Positions 9,141 through 19,283 of a stretch of 64,000 nt of DNA are shown here, one piece after another. Below the pieces are notes generated by a model, which was not told the origin of the DNA, made no database searches, and saw only the letters and a list, made by a program, of their open reading frames with translations. Each line of letters starts with the position of its first letter. Positions within the stretch are counted from its first letter, which is position 1. Source of the stretch: Acidaminococcus sp. (lineage in GTDB: Bacteria > Bacillota > Negativicutes > Acidaminococcales > Acidaminococcaceae); the NCBI GenBank assembly GCA_022482815.1, contig JAKVOM010000001.1, positions 310,001 through 374,000 of the forward strand, written 5' to 3'. A program made the position numbers and the translations under genes.

Positions 9141-9233
9141 CTAGAATAGCATTATTTTATAATCTTCTCTTCGTGCACAAATTTCCAAAGCCAATGCATT
9201 TTACTTTTTAACAAATTTTATTAGTCTAATAAT

Positions 9234-9261
9234 TTTACCTGGAAAAAATAGAAAATATGAT
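9234..9261 (+). promoter_or_regulatory. Candidate promoter of the DUF1998-helicase operon
   Basis: TTTACC (9234-9239), a 16-bp spacer and TATGAT (9256-9261) precede the first gene by about 50 bp. The match is moderate and the region is AT-rich, which weakens the call. Confidence 0.4.
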
Positions 9262-9312
9262 ACAATAATAGAAAATTATTGTTATTTTTATTAAGTGGAT
9301 GGAAGGATTCAA

Positions 9313-10890
9313 ATGCAGCTTACTCATGTGTGTGAATGGAATCAGCAATTAAAAAAGTGGCAAAGAATTTCAATTGAAGATGCTGCTTCAAAATATCCTT
9401 ACGGGGTCTCTGCTAAGAATCATTTGTTTATTTGTGAACTATGTCACCAGAGCGTCACGCTAACCAAAGGTAGTGAATATCGTATTCCATATTTCAGGCA
9501 CACTCGAAACAAAGATGATCAATCATGTCCAGAAAAGTCCTTTAACAACCAATCAGCGAGTAATGAGCTCTTAAATCCTCCCTCATTGCTCCTTCCTTTA
9601 AAAATAAAATTTGAAGGAAGGAAATTTTCTCATTTTGAAATAGGAATTCCCGCCCATTTAACAGATTTTGTTGAAACATCGTTGACTATTAAGTCCGATT
9701 CTGATTCATACGTATATAAAAAAGAACGTCTTTTTGAAGAAGGAATCACATACCTGGATGTTGGTCATTTCATTTCAGATAAATATTTGATTGGCATTCC
9801 CAAAGAAAATATGGAAGCCAAAAGTAAATTTGATGTAGTGATTACTGGAATCGATGGCAAAGGTACCCTGTTCTCAAAGAAAGATGGAAAAAAAATTCCA
9901 GTCGATGGAAATGTATTAATCAATCAGACTTATTACCTATTAGTGCAGGATAAAGGAATCCATAGTAGTTGTGATATCAAGTGGAGTCAAATAGAATCTA
10001 TCACCCAAGAGCATCATATTTGGAACATCTACACTGTTGAAGCTACTTATTATTCTGAAAAAGCTGCCCGATTTTTTTCAAATTATGGGTTTCAACTTTC
10101 TGATTCACTGTCAGAAATGATTCCTTTGTGGCCCTGCGTACCGCTATTTCCATACGGATTTTACTATACACATCCATATCAATACTTTTATTTGTCTGGC
10201 GATTATCTATCTTTTTCAGCATATCCGAATGGTAATTCTACTTCCATCGAATCCATGACAATTTCAAAAAGTGAGAGCCTGGTCAAATTGAACAAGCTTA
10301 CATTATCACAAATTGTAGTGACTGGAAGATATCGAGTCCTTAGGTACCTATATCCGCAATATTTGTACTCACAAAAAACTTTAAAAGATACTATAGCAGA
10401 AGAAGAAATAGCTTTCATTGTCAAAGACGAAGCCGGCAAAGAAATCAAGGAAGGTATTTACCAGTCAGTTCCAAGCCATCTAAAATTAAAATTTACATGT
10501 CGAGTCGATGGCTTTATGGAAGTATTAGACTTTCACGGCAACATTCTCTTCAAGATGTCACTCAAATCTTCAGATAGTGATGTTTTCATCGATGTAGGAA
10601 AGTACCTCCAATTTAATCGGGAAATACAAATTTTTGAAGGACTTGACTGCGTATGGAAAATTAAATTTGCAAGAACTAATGAAAATCATCAAGAGATAGA
10701 TGATTGGTTGTATGATAAATTGAGGGCAACCAGCAGCTCTTACATAGACGTAAACTACATCGTAATGCGACTTTTACACAAATATAGGAACATGCCAAAG
10801 ACACATAAGTGGATTTTGAAGCAGATCAGGACAGGTAAGATATCAAAGAAAGCCTTCGATATATTAAAAGTCCAAAAATACTCAGGTTAG
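9313..10890 (+). CDS. Unknown protein with CoiA-like zinc-ribbon N-terminus (defence-like operon gene 1)
   Basis: A 525-residue protein of unknown function. The N-terminus has Cys41-x2-Cys44, then PYFRH (His63) and Cys72, the pattern of the CoiA-like N-terminal metal-binding module. The remaining ~450 residues are beta-rich with no catalytic motif I recognise, ending in a Lys/Arg-rich helical tail with a possible nucleic-acid role. The ATG at 9313 is chosen because GGAAGG precedes it by 6 nt; an upstream in-frame GTG at 9295 lacks a ribosome site. It is first of four tightly spaced genes, 7 bp before the next, and the codon usage is clearly AT-rich. Role in defence is inferred only from the helicase at the end of the operon. 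Confidence 0.7.
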   Translation: MQLTHVCEWNQQLKKWQRISIEDAASKYPYGVSAKNHLFICELCHQSVTLTKGSEYRIPYFRHTRNKDDQSCPEKSFNNQSASNELLNPPSLLLPLKIKFEGRKFSHFEIGIPAHLTDFVETSLTIKSDSDSYVYKKERLFEEGITYLDVGHFISDKYLIGIPKENMEAKSKFDVVITGIDGKGTLFSKKDGKKIPVDGNVLINQTYYLLVQDKGIHSSCDIKWSQIESITQEHHIWNIYTVEATYYSEKAARFFSNYGFQLSDSLSEMIPLWPCVPLFPYGFYYTHPYQYFYLSGDYLSFSAYPNGNSTSIESMTISKSESLVKLNKLTLSQIVVTGRYRVLRYLYPQYLYSQKTLKDTIAEEEIAFIVKDEAGKEIKEGIYQSVPSHLKLKFTCRVDGFMEVLDFHGNILFKMSLKSSDSDVFIDVGKYLQFNREIQIFEGLDCVWKIKFARTNENHQEIDDWLYDKLRATSSSYIDVNYIVMRLLHKYRNMPKTHKWILKQIRTGKISKKAFDILKVQKYSG

Positions 10891-10897
10891 GAGTGTC

Positions 10898-12868
10898 ATG
10901 ATGTCTGATACTGATTTTAAAAGTAATGAAACGATTGTTTCCATAGGGACCACAGGAGAATTTTTGAGAGATGATACCACAAATAAATGCCATTTTTACC
11001 GTCTTGCCGATATTGAAAACAATACAATCAAATTACCTCCCGATGACTTGTCTTTAAATGAGATTCAAGAATGGAAATTCAGAAAGAGGATCTTTACAGA
11101 TCCAAACGATAAACATTCCAATCCCGATGGACATTTGGGAGTATGGAAATGGAGCGTAGATGAGTATGGACGAGTTAGGTCATACTACGATGAAGGAATT
11201 CACCTCAATGAAATCATTATTTTAAAAAATGTCAATTCTATTCAGGAACTTACGAAGCAGTTATGTAATGGTATTTCTTATTCGAAATACAACGATATAA
11301 CAAAAATTGTTTGCTTTAATTCATACGATGGTAAGTATGAGGGTGTCGTTTGTACATCTAATGATTATTCCATTAAAACAGGAAAGTTAATACTGAATGA
11401 CGATATTTATACACTGCCCTATTATTCCTTTTTATCAGATGCCATCATCCAGGTTGGATCAGAAAAATTCAACAATGATTATTTATTCTACAGATATATA
11501 GAAGATATTGTTTCAAGACAGTATATTCCTACAAGAGAATTGCAGGAATTCATCAAGATGCAGCTAATTGAGATGTGTTCCAACAAACGCATTATTGCAG
11601 GGGAGCTAACAAGAAAAGAAGGGCAAAAGCTAAGAGAGTACATTAAACGAATTCCTAAAGCAAGCTTATATGAAAAAATTAAATCAATATATCGAATCGA
11701 AGAAGATAAAGCTATAGACGCTGTTGATGAAATTCTAGCATCATTAAATTCACAACTAATAATTCCAACTCCGGATACTGAGTTGGTAGACGAAATTATT
11801 GAAACCCATGACGTACTGAGAAATAGCATTGAAAAAAGAATCAAAGAAAAATATCAAGCAAAATTCACACAAGAGGAACAAAATCTAAACGAACTCTCAG
11901 AAAAGGCTAATGCGATATCATCTCAAATCAAAGATCTTGAAAAAAGGAAACAAGATTTGGAAGCCTCTATTTCTGAGGATGAGAAGAAGCAATCAGAACA
12001 AGAAAACAAAATGTCCCAAGATAGTGCAACAAAGTTCTTACCTGCTGAAAGTGCATACCTTTCAACCTTTGAATCTAAATCTAAATTGGCGGGAGAAAAT
12101 AAAACGTGGGATGATGAAGTCCTTCAATTTGCTTCCATGCTTGAAAAAATAGGATTTTGTGATGCCTATTCAGAACCCTTTGCAGCGCTCATTTACAATG
12201 CTGTTTTTAATGTGCAGAAACCGATACTTTTGATAGGTCCTAGAGCTGAGTGTATTGCGGAAGCTTTTTCAAATATTGTCTTTACAAAGCCATCCTATTA
12301 TTTTCCTATACGGCAAGATTTTTTGAACAAGATGAATTCCATTGTATCTTCCTATGAAGGTGTATTTAATATCAGTGGTCTTTTTGAATCTAACATTGCA
12401 GCACATATTGATCAGTTACAATGTGACTTGAAACATGTAATCTTTTTAACTCACCCATTTATTGAAGACCTGACCTTACTTCCAAAAAGCATTAATAATT
12501 ACGTAATCACCTTATATACAGAACCTTTTATCAAATCATGGGAAACTGACATTACTTATGAACGTTTTACAAGAAATAAAAATTTCGAGCCTTTCGAATT
12601 TGAGTCCTCTGAGCAATTCTCAGCAAAGGAATATATTCTTCAAAATAATTCAGGCGTGAATTACTTATTCACTGACGCTTTAAGCAAACTCGTAAAGGGA
12701 ATCTGTAAAATGCGCTACGATTCTAATTTATTATCGATGCTTATGCTAGGGTTATATCTTCCATACTTTTACATGATTGGAAAATCTCAAGACTTGATTG
12801 AAATTATAAATCAGTCAGGAAAAGTATCTAGGGAAACAAAAGAATATATTCAAGGTTTTATAGGTTGA
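10898..12868 (+). CDS. Unknown protein with coiled coil and degenerate P-loop-like region (defence-like operon gene 2)
   Basis: A 656-residue protein of unknown function. Residues about 1-300 are a mixed globular region. A long charged coiled coil follows (about 305-375, rich in E, K, Q and regularly spaced L/I). The C-terminal third then begins like an AAA+ ATPase core: KPILLIGPRAECIAEAF at about 441-457. The strand-loop-helix shape is right, but the Gly-Lys-Ser/Thr of Walker A is replaced by R-A-E-C, so ATP binding is unlikely. A hydrophobic strand, KHVIFLTHPF, sits where a Walker B would be and lacks the acidic pair. This suggests a pseudo-ATPase scaffold or sensor. The start follows GGAG, 7 bp after the previous stop. 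Confidence 0.7.
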   Translation: MMSDTDFKSNETIVSIGTTGEFLRDDTTNKCHFYRLADIENNTIKLPPDDLSLNEIQEWKFRKRIFTDPNDKHSNPDGHLGVWKWSVDEYGRVRSYYDEGIHLNEIIILKNVNSIQELTKQLCNGISYSKYNDITKIVCFNSYDGKYEGVVCTSNDYSIKTGKLILNDDIYTLPYYSFLSDAIIQVGSEKFNNDYLFYRYIEDIVSRQYIPTRELQEFIKMQLIEMCSNKRIIAGELTRKEGQKLREYIKRIPKASLYEKIKSIYRIEEDKAIDAVDEILASLNSQLIIPTPDTELVDEIIETHDVLRNSIEKRIKEKYQAKFTQEEQNLNELSEKANAISSQIKDLEKRKQDLEASISEDEKKQSEQENKMSQDSATKFLPAESAYLSTFESKSKLAGENKTWDDEVLQFASMLEKIGFCDAYSEPFAALIYNAVFNVQKPILLIGPRAECIAEAFSNIVFTKPSYYFPIRQDFLNKMNSIVSSYEGVFNISGLFESNIAAHIDQLQCDLKHVIFLTHPFIEDLTLLPKSINNYVITLYTEPFIKSWETDITYERFTRNKNFEPFEFESSEQFSAKEYILQNNSGVNYLFTDALSKLVKGICKMRYDSNLLSMLMLGLYLPYFYMIGKSQDLIEIINQSGKVSRETKEYIQGFIG

Positions 12869-12872
12869 CATA

Positions 12873-13913
12873 ATGAATGAACATAATTTAATTTACCCCT
12901 TGCTCGAAGATATCGCCCAATTTATGGGCATAAAAAAGGATTCCGAAGAAACGAAAGAAATTTTTATATTTCGCATTCTTTATAGTTATGCAGGATTTTT
13001 AATGCTGCAATCGGTTGCAGACATAAGTGAAGATAGCAATAAAACATCAATTGAGCATATAAAAAGTAGAACTTTCAAAAGTGTGAAAGCCCTGTGCTCT
13101 ATGCTTAATCCAATTTCATCAGACTATAATAGTCCATTTTATGTACTACAACTTATTGATGATTTATACGATACTTACATTAGGAGTGGCTTCATCTACC
13201 ATTCATCCCGCCATGTAGAATTTGCTAAATCAAAGACTATTTCAGCCTACAATCTTATATTCTATCGTGGACAATCCGTAACCACGTCAGCTAATCAATG
13301 GATTGCTTCGGGCAGTGGCTATGTCGGATATAACGAAGCTCCACCCCATAACCTGGAAGATTTAAAATCTGCTTTTTGCCTTCCGAAAGTAACAATAATT
13401 GAAAAATGGCAAACCACCCAGTTGAATGCAAAATGGAGACTTGCCGATTTTCACTCTCGAGTCTCATTTCTTAAAACCCAATATCCTTATTACGGAGGAT
13501 ATTGGGTTAAACGGGCGGATAAGACCGGTACTATTTCTCTTATGAAGACGGAGTCTAATCCATCAGATTACTTTCTCTATCGGTATAAAAAAGGTACTTT
13601 GGAAGTTTCTGACCTCCCGGAATGGGAAAAGGCTGATTTTGGAATTAGGAATCTCATGGTAGCCTGCCTCGCTTCTTCTAAAACCTTGCCCAGTATAGAA
13701 TTTCAAGATTTAGCAACATTGGCTGCAATTAAGCTTGGCTATGTGTTGCCCCCTAGAGAAATGACCTTTTATAAGCTTTATAGTTGGCCTCTTCTTTTTA
13801 ACAATACAAATTCCATTTTTAGGCCACGATTTATGCAAAAAGATGTTTTTACAGTTTTTCAAAGCTTAATGAAAGGTATTGGATATCAATTTAAAGAAGG
13901 AGTTCTTTTATGA
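12873..13913 (+). CDS. Unknown protein (defence-like operon gene 3)
   Basis: A 346-residue protein with no motif I recognise. It is predicted soluble, with an alpha-helical first half and an aromatic-rich second half (YPYYGGYWVKRADKTG). No nuclease, methylase, protease or membrane signature is visible. It begins 4 bp after gene 2 with only a weak ribosome site and overlaps the helicase start by 4 nt (ATGA). Translation is therefore probably coupled to both neighbours, and its product is probably needed in a fixed ratio to the helicase. Best regarded as an accessory subunit of the helicase. Confidence 0.65.
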   Translation: MNEHNLIYPLLEDIAQFMGIKKDSEETKEIFIFRILYSYAGFLMLQSVADISEDSNKTSIEHIKSRTFKSVKALCSMLNPISSDYNSPFYVLQLIDDLYDTYIRSGFIYHSSRHVEFAKSKTISAYNLIFYRGQSVTTSANQWIASGSGYVGYNEAPPHNLEDLKSAFCLPKVTIIEKWQTTQLNAKWRLADFHSRVSFLKTQYPYYGGYWVKRADKTGTISLMKTESNPSDYFLYRYKKGTLEVSDLPEWEKADFGIRNLMVACLASSKTLPSIEFQDLATLAAIKLGYVLPPREMTFYKLYSWPLLFNNTNSIFRPRFMQKDVFTVFQSLMKGIGYQFKEGVLL

Positions 13914-16900
13914 GTTATAGTGCCAGTTATGTTCAAGAACGATTAAAAAACGAACTAATAAATTACATTAAATCACAATATTTTGGCAAGAATCCTCTTT
14001 TGATGCAAGCAATTAAAGATAAGTTGGGAGCCGAAGGTCTCCTTTTCCAGAAGCCTTATATTGAGTCATCACCGGCCTATAAAATTGATAAAAACGGTTT
14101 TGAAAAATCAGGACTGGATCCGTGGCTAAAGGATTTTTTTCTAAGACTCTCCAAGGCAAACCTTGGTATTTACCCTTCTCCTTACACCCACCAGATTAAA
14201 GCTCTGGAAGAATTCATAAATGGAAAGGATATCTTTGTAGCTACAGGTACCGGGTCTGGTAAAACAGAATGTTTTATGTGGCCGATGCTCGCCAAAATGG
14301 CTAACGAAGCCAAGAATCATGCTGATTCCTGGGAAAAAAGAGGCATTCGTACTATTATTCTTTATCCTATGAATGCATTGGTATCAGATCAAGTCAGCCG
14401 ATTGAGAAAATTATTGGGGGATCATGACGAGAAGTTTGCTGCAATATTCCGTAATGTTTGTGGTGCTCAGAGTCGCCGTCCTCAATTTGGAATGTATACA
14501 GGGCGTACTCCCTACCCGGGAGAGAATAATACAAATGAAAATAAAGCCTTAGCAAAAACTTTATCCCATTTCCTCGCAGATTCCGATGATGCTTCTAATC
14601 AGTATTTAGAATGGCTGCAAAAAGAAGGAAAAATGCCATCCAAGCATAATTTAACTGATTTTATTGATAAACTTAAGCAGAATCAACACTATACGAATCC
14701 AGAAGACGCAGAACTGATTACACGTTTTGAGATGCAGTCATTATCTCCCGATATTTTAATCACAAACTACTCTATGTTGGAATACATGCTGATCCGCCCT
14801 ATTGAAGGCAAAATCTGGAAAGACACAAAATCTTGGCTCAATTTCTCTCCATCAAATAGGCTCTTGTTCATCATCGATGAGGCACATATGTACCGAGGCT
14901 CTGCCGGTGGAGAAGTTGCACTACTGCTCCGGCGCCTTTTCCATAAGCTTGGCATAGGACGCAATCGTGTTCAATTTATTCTCACTACAGCAAGTATGCC
15001 TCAAAAAAACAAGGAAGATATAACAAGCATAAAAACGTTTTTTAATAATCTTACTGCATCGGAATCATCAGAATTTGTCTATATAACAGGGGATCGGAAA
15101 GATTCCAGCAAATTTGCATCTCAAGAAATACCGAAGGAAAAATTTCTCGCCTTTGATTTAGAAGACTTTGATAGCTCTGAAAAAAATAAGTTCAATGCAT
15201 TAAAAACATTTTGGGACGGTATCAGCGGAAACCACCAATCTTTCACAACACTTCAGGACATAAGTTCCTGGATGTATGATAATTTAACTACGTTTAAACC
15301 TTTTAATAAATTACTGACCTTATGCCGTGGATCAGCAGTTTCCTTGAATGAATTAGCACAAAATATTTTTCCTGATTATAGTCATGAAGAACAATTAAAG
15401 GCTGTGAACACCTTGCTGACAATCGCGCCGCTAGCCAAGAATGAGAAAGGATTAATCCTATTTCCTGCAAGGATGCACATGCTTTTCCGTGGATTAAAGG
15501 GTGTCTATGCTTGTGTCAATGAAAATTGTCCTCACCATGTATCTAAAGATAGGTTCACTCTAGGAGAAGTTCTACTATCCGATGATAAACTAATTTGTCC
15601 TACTTGCCACAGTCCAGTGTATGAACTCTACAACGATAGACGATGTGGTGCCTTATTTTATAAGGGGTATATCTTAGAAAATGACCTAGACAAGAAACGA
15701 GCTTATTTATGGCATTATCCAGGACAACTTATCGACCAAAGAATGAAAGCAATATATCTTTTTATTCCTCCGGAAGGATATAACCGGCGAGCAAAAAAGA
15801 ATCAAGCATATCAGATTAAACCTTGCTATATGGATTGTAAAAGTGGATATCTTTACTTCGATGATTCCAAAGCGGGATGTGAAGGGTATAGAAAATTATA
15901 TTATTCTGAGTATGTAGAAAATGGAAAACCTAAGGAATTCGTCTTTAAGACGTGCCCTCATTGTGAACACGCACTTATGCATACACAGTTCACCTCATTT
16001 CAGACAAAGGGCAATCAAGCATTTAACAACTTAATCGAAACACAGTTTGATTTAGAATCGCCGGTACCTGGAAAATCTCAAGACAGATATCCTAATGAGG
16101 GACGTAAAGTATTGCTTTTCTCAGACAGCCGACAGCGTGCTGCAAAATTAGCACGAGACATGTCTGAAACATCTGAAGCTGAAGTCATTCGTCAACTATT
16201 TATACTGGCAATTAAAATGATGCAGACGAATAAAGATTTATCCTTGGATGATTTATATGGATTTTTCTGTCTCGTATGTAATTCCAAACACCTTAATTTA
16301 TTTTCAGGTAAAGAAAATAGCGATTTTAAAAGGCATGTTGAATATGAGCAAATAAATAAAGAACGGTGTAAAAAAAGGAACAAGGATTACGTTCCCAAAA
16401 AGAAATCAAATAATGCTATTTTCACATTCCAATGCTATTTATTGCGGCTTTTTAGTGGTGGATATAATACCTTTTATGACACGGCCATGGCCTGGCTGAT
16501 GCCTCAAGAGTCTATCTGTGATGATACTGTGTTTGATATACATGAAGTTATCCCAGGCATAACAGAAAGTGATTTCATTGAGTTATTTAATGCCTGGCTC
16601 CTAAAAATTTTTGATTCATCCACTGCTTTAGGGCATACCATCAGTAACGAATGCCGTTTGGAAATCCGTCCCAGTTATGGAAAAGAATACGGACTTAAGG
16701 AAGACTGGGAGTTCAGTAATGTCATTAAGTCCCTTATGGGTTGGAAAAAGAATTCTGAAGAGCAAAAGAAAATCAGGGATATTTTTACTCGTAATTTCTT
16801 AGAAGAAGGCCCTGGTGGGAAATTATTTGTCAAGCTTGATGCCGTGACCCCTTATTTTGACCCGAATCATATTTGGTACCGATGCAAACAGTGCGCTGAA

Positions 16901-19135
16901 ATAACCCCATACCGGCTAAAGGGTTGTTGCCCATTTTGTGGTTCTGACCAAATCCATGAACTGGATGCTACTGATAAGGAAGCGCTTAAGTTTTGGAATA
17001 AACCAATCGAAAGGGCCCTCAATGGCGAAAAAATTCAACTAATCAATACAGAAGAACATACAGCCCAGCTTTCCCATAAAGATCAACGTGACCGGCTGTG
17101 GTCAAAAACTGAAGAATACGAGCTGAGGTTTCAAGATCTAATAAAAGAGGATGAAAAACCCGTAGACATCTTAAGCAGCACAACCACCATGGAAGTAGGA
17201 ATTGATATTGGTTCACTGGTTGCTGTAGGTCTTCGCAATATTCCGCCCATGAGAGAAAATTATCAACAAAGAGCCGGACGCGCTGGACGAAGAGGGGCAA
17301 GCTTGTCTACAATTGTAACTTATTGTGAAGACGGGCCTCATGATACAATGTATTTTGAAAACCCAGAGCCCATGTTTAGAGGCGATCCCAGACGGCCCTG
17401 GATTGATATTATGAGTGAAAAATTGATTTATCGTCATTTAAATTTAATTGCGTTAGAAGATTTTTGCTTTACTAAAGGTCAAAGTTTGGATAAGCTCCCT
17501 ACCTCTGAGTTTATAAACTCTTATCTTGAAGAATTTTTCTCCTTCTTAAATATTTTTTCACTCCCCAAAAATTCCATATTACTTCCAAGAGGGTTCAATT
17601 TTAATATCACTAAATTTAGGAATGAGCTAAAAGAAGAAGTGACCGAACTTGAAACTCACCTAAAGAAACACCCTGAACTATACGATCAGAACATTGGACA
17701 AAATAGGTCTTCAAAAAAATCATTACTTGACGCACTGTATGAAATGGGTACCATTCCCACCTACATGTTCCCCAAGAATGTAGTTAGTACATATATAAGC
17801 GATGCAAACGGTAAAGTTAATTACGAAGTCAGCAGAGGATTAGATGTTGCTATTAATGAATATGCACCAGGCCGCTCCGTTGTAGTTGATAAACAAACCT
17901 ATCAAATTGGAGGTCTCTACTATCCAGGCAGTGAATACAGACCTAAATCCTATACCAGTCCGGCTAAAGCTTTTCTAGAGGACAACAATTATGTAAAAGG
18001 CATCAAAAGATGTCCAGATTGTGGATGGTTTGGATTAGCAAGTGACGATTATAAAAAGTGTCCATTTTGCGGGAATCCTAACTTGGTTGATGATTTACCG
18101 ATGGTTAGACCTTGGGGATTTGCACCGAAAAATGGTGAACCTATCCATGTTGCCCAATTGGAAGAAGAATATTCCGCTGTAGGACAGCCCATTTATTCGA
18201 CTGTACCCGATGAAAATGATGTAAAAAAAGTTCCCGGAATAAAATGGATGAACTCTGCTGTTCGTCAGAATCAAAGAATCATTATGATTAATAAAGGAGT
18301 AGACAATCAAAGTGGTTTCATGATTTGTGAAGACTGCGGAGCTATTATGCCTGGAAATGACGAAAAAGCCTTAAAAAATGTAAATAGGCCTTACCATATC
18401 AATAAAAATCGTCCCTGCCACCATATGTCAACAAAGAACATTGATCTCGGATTTGATTTTATTACGGATATGTTGGTATTAGAAATTCCATTAAATCCAT
18501 CCCTTATTAATGTTGATAGAAAACGGAACCTGTGGTTAAATCGGGCGGCCCAATCACTTTCTGAAGCAATCAGATTAGTTGCCTGCCAGGAACTAGATGT
18601 TGAATTTACAGAATTAGTCACCGGATATAGAGTACGAAATACAAATAATTCAACTTCTATTGATCTCTATTTATATGATGCCCTTTCAAGTGGAGCAGGT
18701 TATGCAATTGAGGTAGGAGCTAATATTGCTCATTTAATTGACCTGGTAGAAAAAAAGCTTGAATCCTGCACCTGCGAATCTGCCTGCTCAAAGTGTCTAA
18801 AGCATTATAGAAATCAGCAGATACATGGCCTTTTGGATCGTTTTGCTGCTTTGGATTTACTGCGGTGGGCAAAATATGGGAAATTACCAGATGCAATCCC
18901 TATTAAAAGGCAGCTAGAATTATTAGACCCCGTTAAAAATATCTTGGAGGATGCTAAGATAACGCTGGAAATTAAAGGCAATAAATTATATCGTGTGGAC
19001 CATGATACAAAGAAAGAGCTTATTGTATATCCTGCAATGTGGAAAAAGCCAAAAAATCCAGAAATTGTATATGTAAGTGATATTTATTTGAAATACGCAA
19101 AGCCGTATGCAGTAGATATGATTTCCAATCAGTGA
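13910..19135 (+). CDS. Large DEAH helicase with zinc ribbons and C-terminal DUF1998/MZB-like region (DruE/DrmA-like)
   Basis: A 1741-residue superfamily 2 helicase. Q-motif-like PYTHQ is at 91-95, Walker A ATGTGSGKTE at 111-120, and motif Ia around YPMNALVSDQVSRLR. The DEAH box is at 323-326 (IIDEAHMYRG). The second RecA lobe has SSTTTMEVGIDIG near 1090 and motif VI QQRAGRAGRRG near 1120. Several CxxC zinc-ribbon pairs are interspersed (near 535-585, 990-1010, 1366-1390 and 1470). The C-terminus (about 1519-1660) has the DUF1998 hallmark with four clustered cysteines, CTCESACSKC. This layout occurs in YprA/MrfA-type helicases and in the Druantia (DruE) and DISARM (DrmA/B) defence helicases; size and operon context favour the defence type. 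It is last of four coupled genes. Confidence 0.9.
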   Translation: MSYSASYVQERLKNELINYIKSQYFGKNPLLMQAIKDKLGAEGLLFQKPYIESSPAYKIDKNGFEKSGLDPWLKDFFLRLSKANLGIYPSPYTHQIKALEEFINGKDIFVATGTGSGKTECFMWPMLAKMANEAKNHADSWEKRGIRTIILYPMNALVSDQVSRLRKLLGDHDEKFAAIFRNVCGAQSRRPQFGMYTGRTPYPGENNTNENKALAKTLSHFLADSDDASNQYLEWLQKEGKMPSKHNLTDFIDKLKQNQHYTNPEDAELITRFEMQSLSPDILITNYSMLEYMLIRPIEGKIWKDTKSWLNFSPSNRLLFIIDEAHMYRGSAGGEVALLLRRLFHKLGIGRNRVQFILTTASMPQKNKEDITSIKTFFNNLTASESSEFVYITGDRKDSSKFASQEIPKEKFLAFDLEDFDSSEKNKFNALKTFWDGISGNHQSFTTLQDISSWMYDNLTTFKPFNKLLTLCRGSAVSLNELAQNIFPDYSHEEQLKAVNTLLTIAPLAKNEKGLILFPARMHMLFRGLKGVYACVNENCPHHVSKDRFTLGEVLLSDDKLICPTCHSPVYELYNDRRCGALFYKGYILENDLDKKRAYLWHYPGQLIDQRMKAIYLFIPPEGYNRRAKKNQAYQIKPCYMDCKSGYLYFDDSKAGCEGYRKLYYSEYVENGKPKEFVFKTCPHCEHALMHTQFTSFQTKGNQAFNNLIETQFDLESPVPGKSQDRYPNEGRKVLLFSDSRQRAAKLARDMSETSEAEVIRQLFILAIKMMQTNKDLSLDDLYGFFCLVCNSKHLNLFSGKENSDFKRHVEYEQINKERCKKRNKDYVPKKKSNNAIFTFQCYLLRLFSGGYNTFYDTAMAWLMPQESICDDTVFDIHEVIPGITESDFIELFNAWLLKIFDSSTALGHTISNECRLEIRPSYGKEYGLKEDWEFSNVIKSLMGWKKNSEEQKKIRDIFTRNFLEEGPGGKLFVKLDAVTPYFDPNHIWYRCKQCAEITPYRLKGCCPFCGSDQIHELDATDKEALKFWNKPIERALNGEKIQLINTEEHTAQLSHKDQRDRLWSKTEEYELRFQDLIKEDEKPVDILSSTTTMEVGIDIGSLVAVGLRNIPPMRENYQQRAGRAGRRGASLSTIVTYCEDGPHDTMYFENPEPMFRGDPRRPWIDIMSEKLIYRHLNLIALEDFCFTKGQSLDKLPTSEFINSYLEEFFSFLNIFSLPKNSILLPRGFNFNITKFRNELKEEVTELETHLKKHPELYDQNIGQNRSSKKSLLDALYEMGTIPTYMFPKNVVSTYISDANGKVNYEVSRGLDVAINEYAPGRSVVVDKQTYQIGGLYYPGSEYRPKSYTSPAKAFLEDNNYVKGIKRCPDCGWFGLASDDYKKCPFCGNPNLVDDLPMVRPWGFAPKNGEPIHVAQLEEEYSAVGQPIYSTVPDENDVKKVPGIKWMNSAVRQNQRIIMINKGVDNQSGFMICEDCGAIMPGNDEKALKNVNRPYHINKNRPCHHMSTKNIDLGFDFITDMLVLEIPLNPSLINVDRKRNLWLNRAAQSLSEAIRLVACQELDVEFTELVTGYRVRNTNNSTSIDLYLYDALSSGAGYAIEVGANIAHLIDLVEKKLESCTCESACSKCLKHYRNQQIHGLLDRFAALDLLRWAKYGKLPDAIPIKRQLELLDPVKNILEDAKITLEIKGNKLYRVDHDTKKELIVYPAMWKKPKNPEIVYVSDIYLKYAKPYAVDMISNQ

Positions 19136-19283
19136 TTTTCATTGGAGACTGTTAGTATACTATTACCTGCACCATCCACATAAAGCGCAATATTCGTAAT
19201 ACCTGTCTGCCGTCAATTTAAACTAATAACAGTGTTATCACCCGACCATCAAATGATAATTTAGTTGATTTCTAACATAAGAC

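Noticed and set aside
9313-19135. Calling the operon a complete DISARM or Druantia system
   Set aside because: The helicase resembles DruE/DrmA, but no methylase, PLD protein or recognised Druantia partner is present, so only a relationship is claimed.
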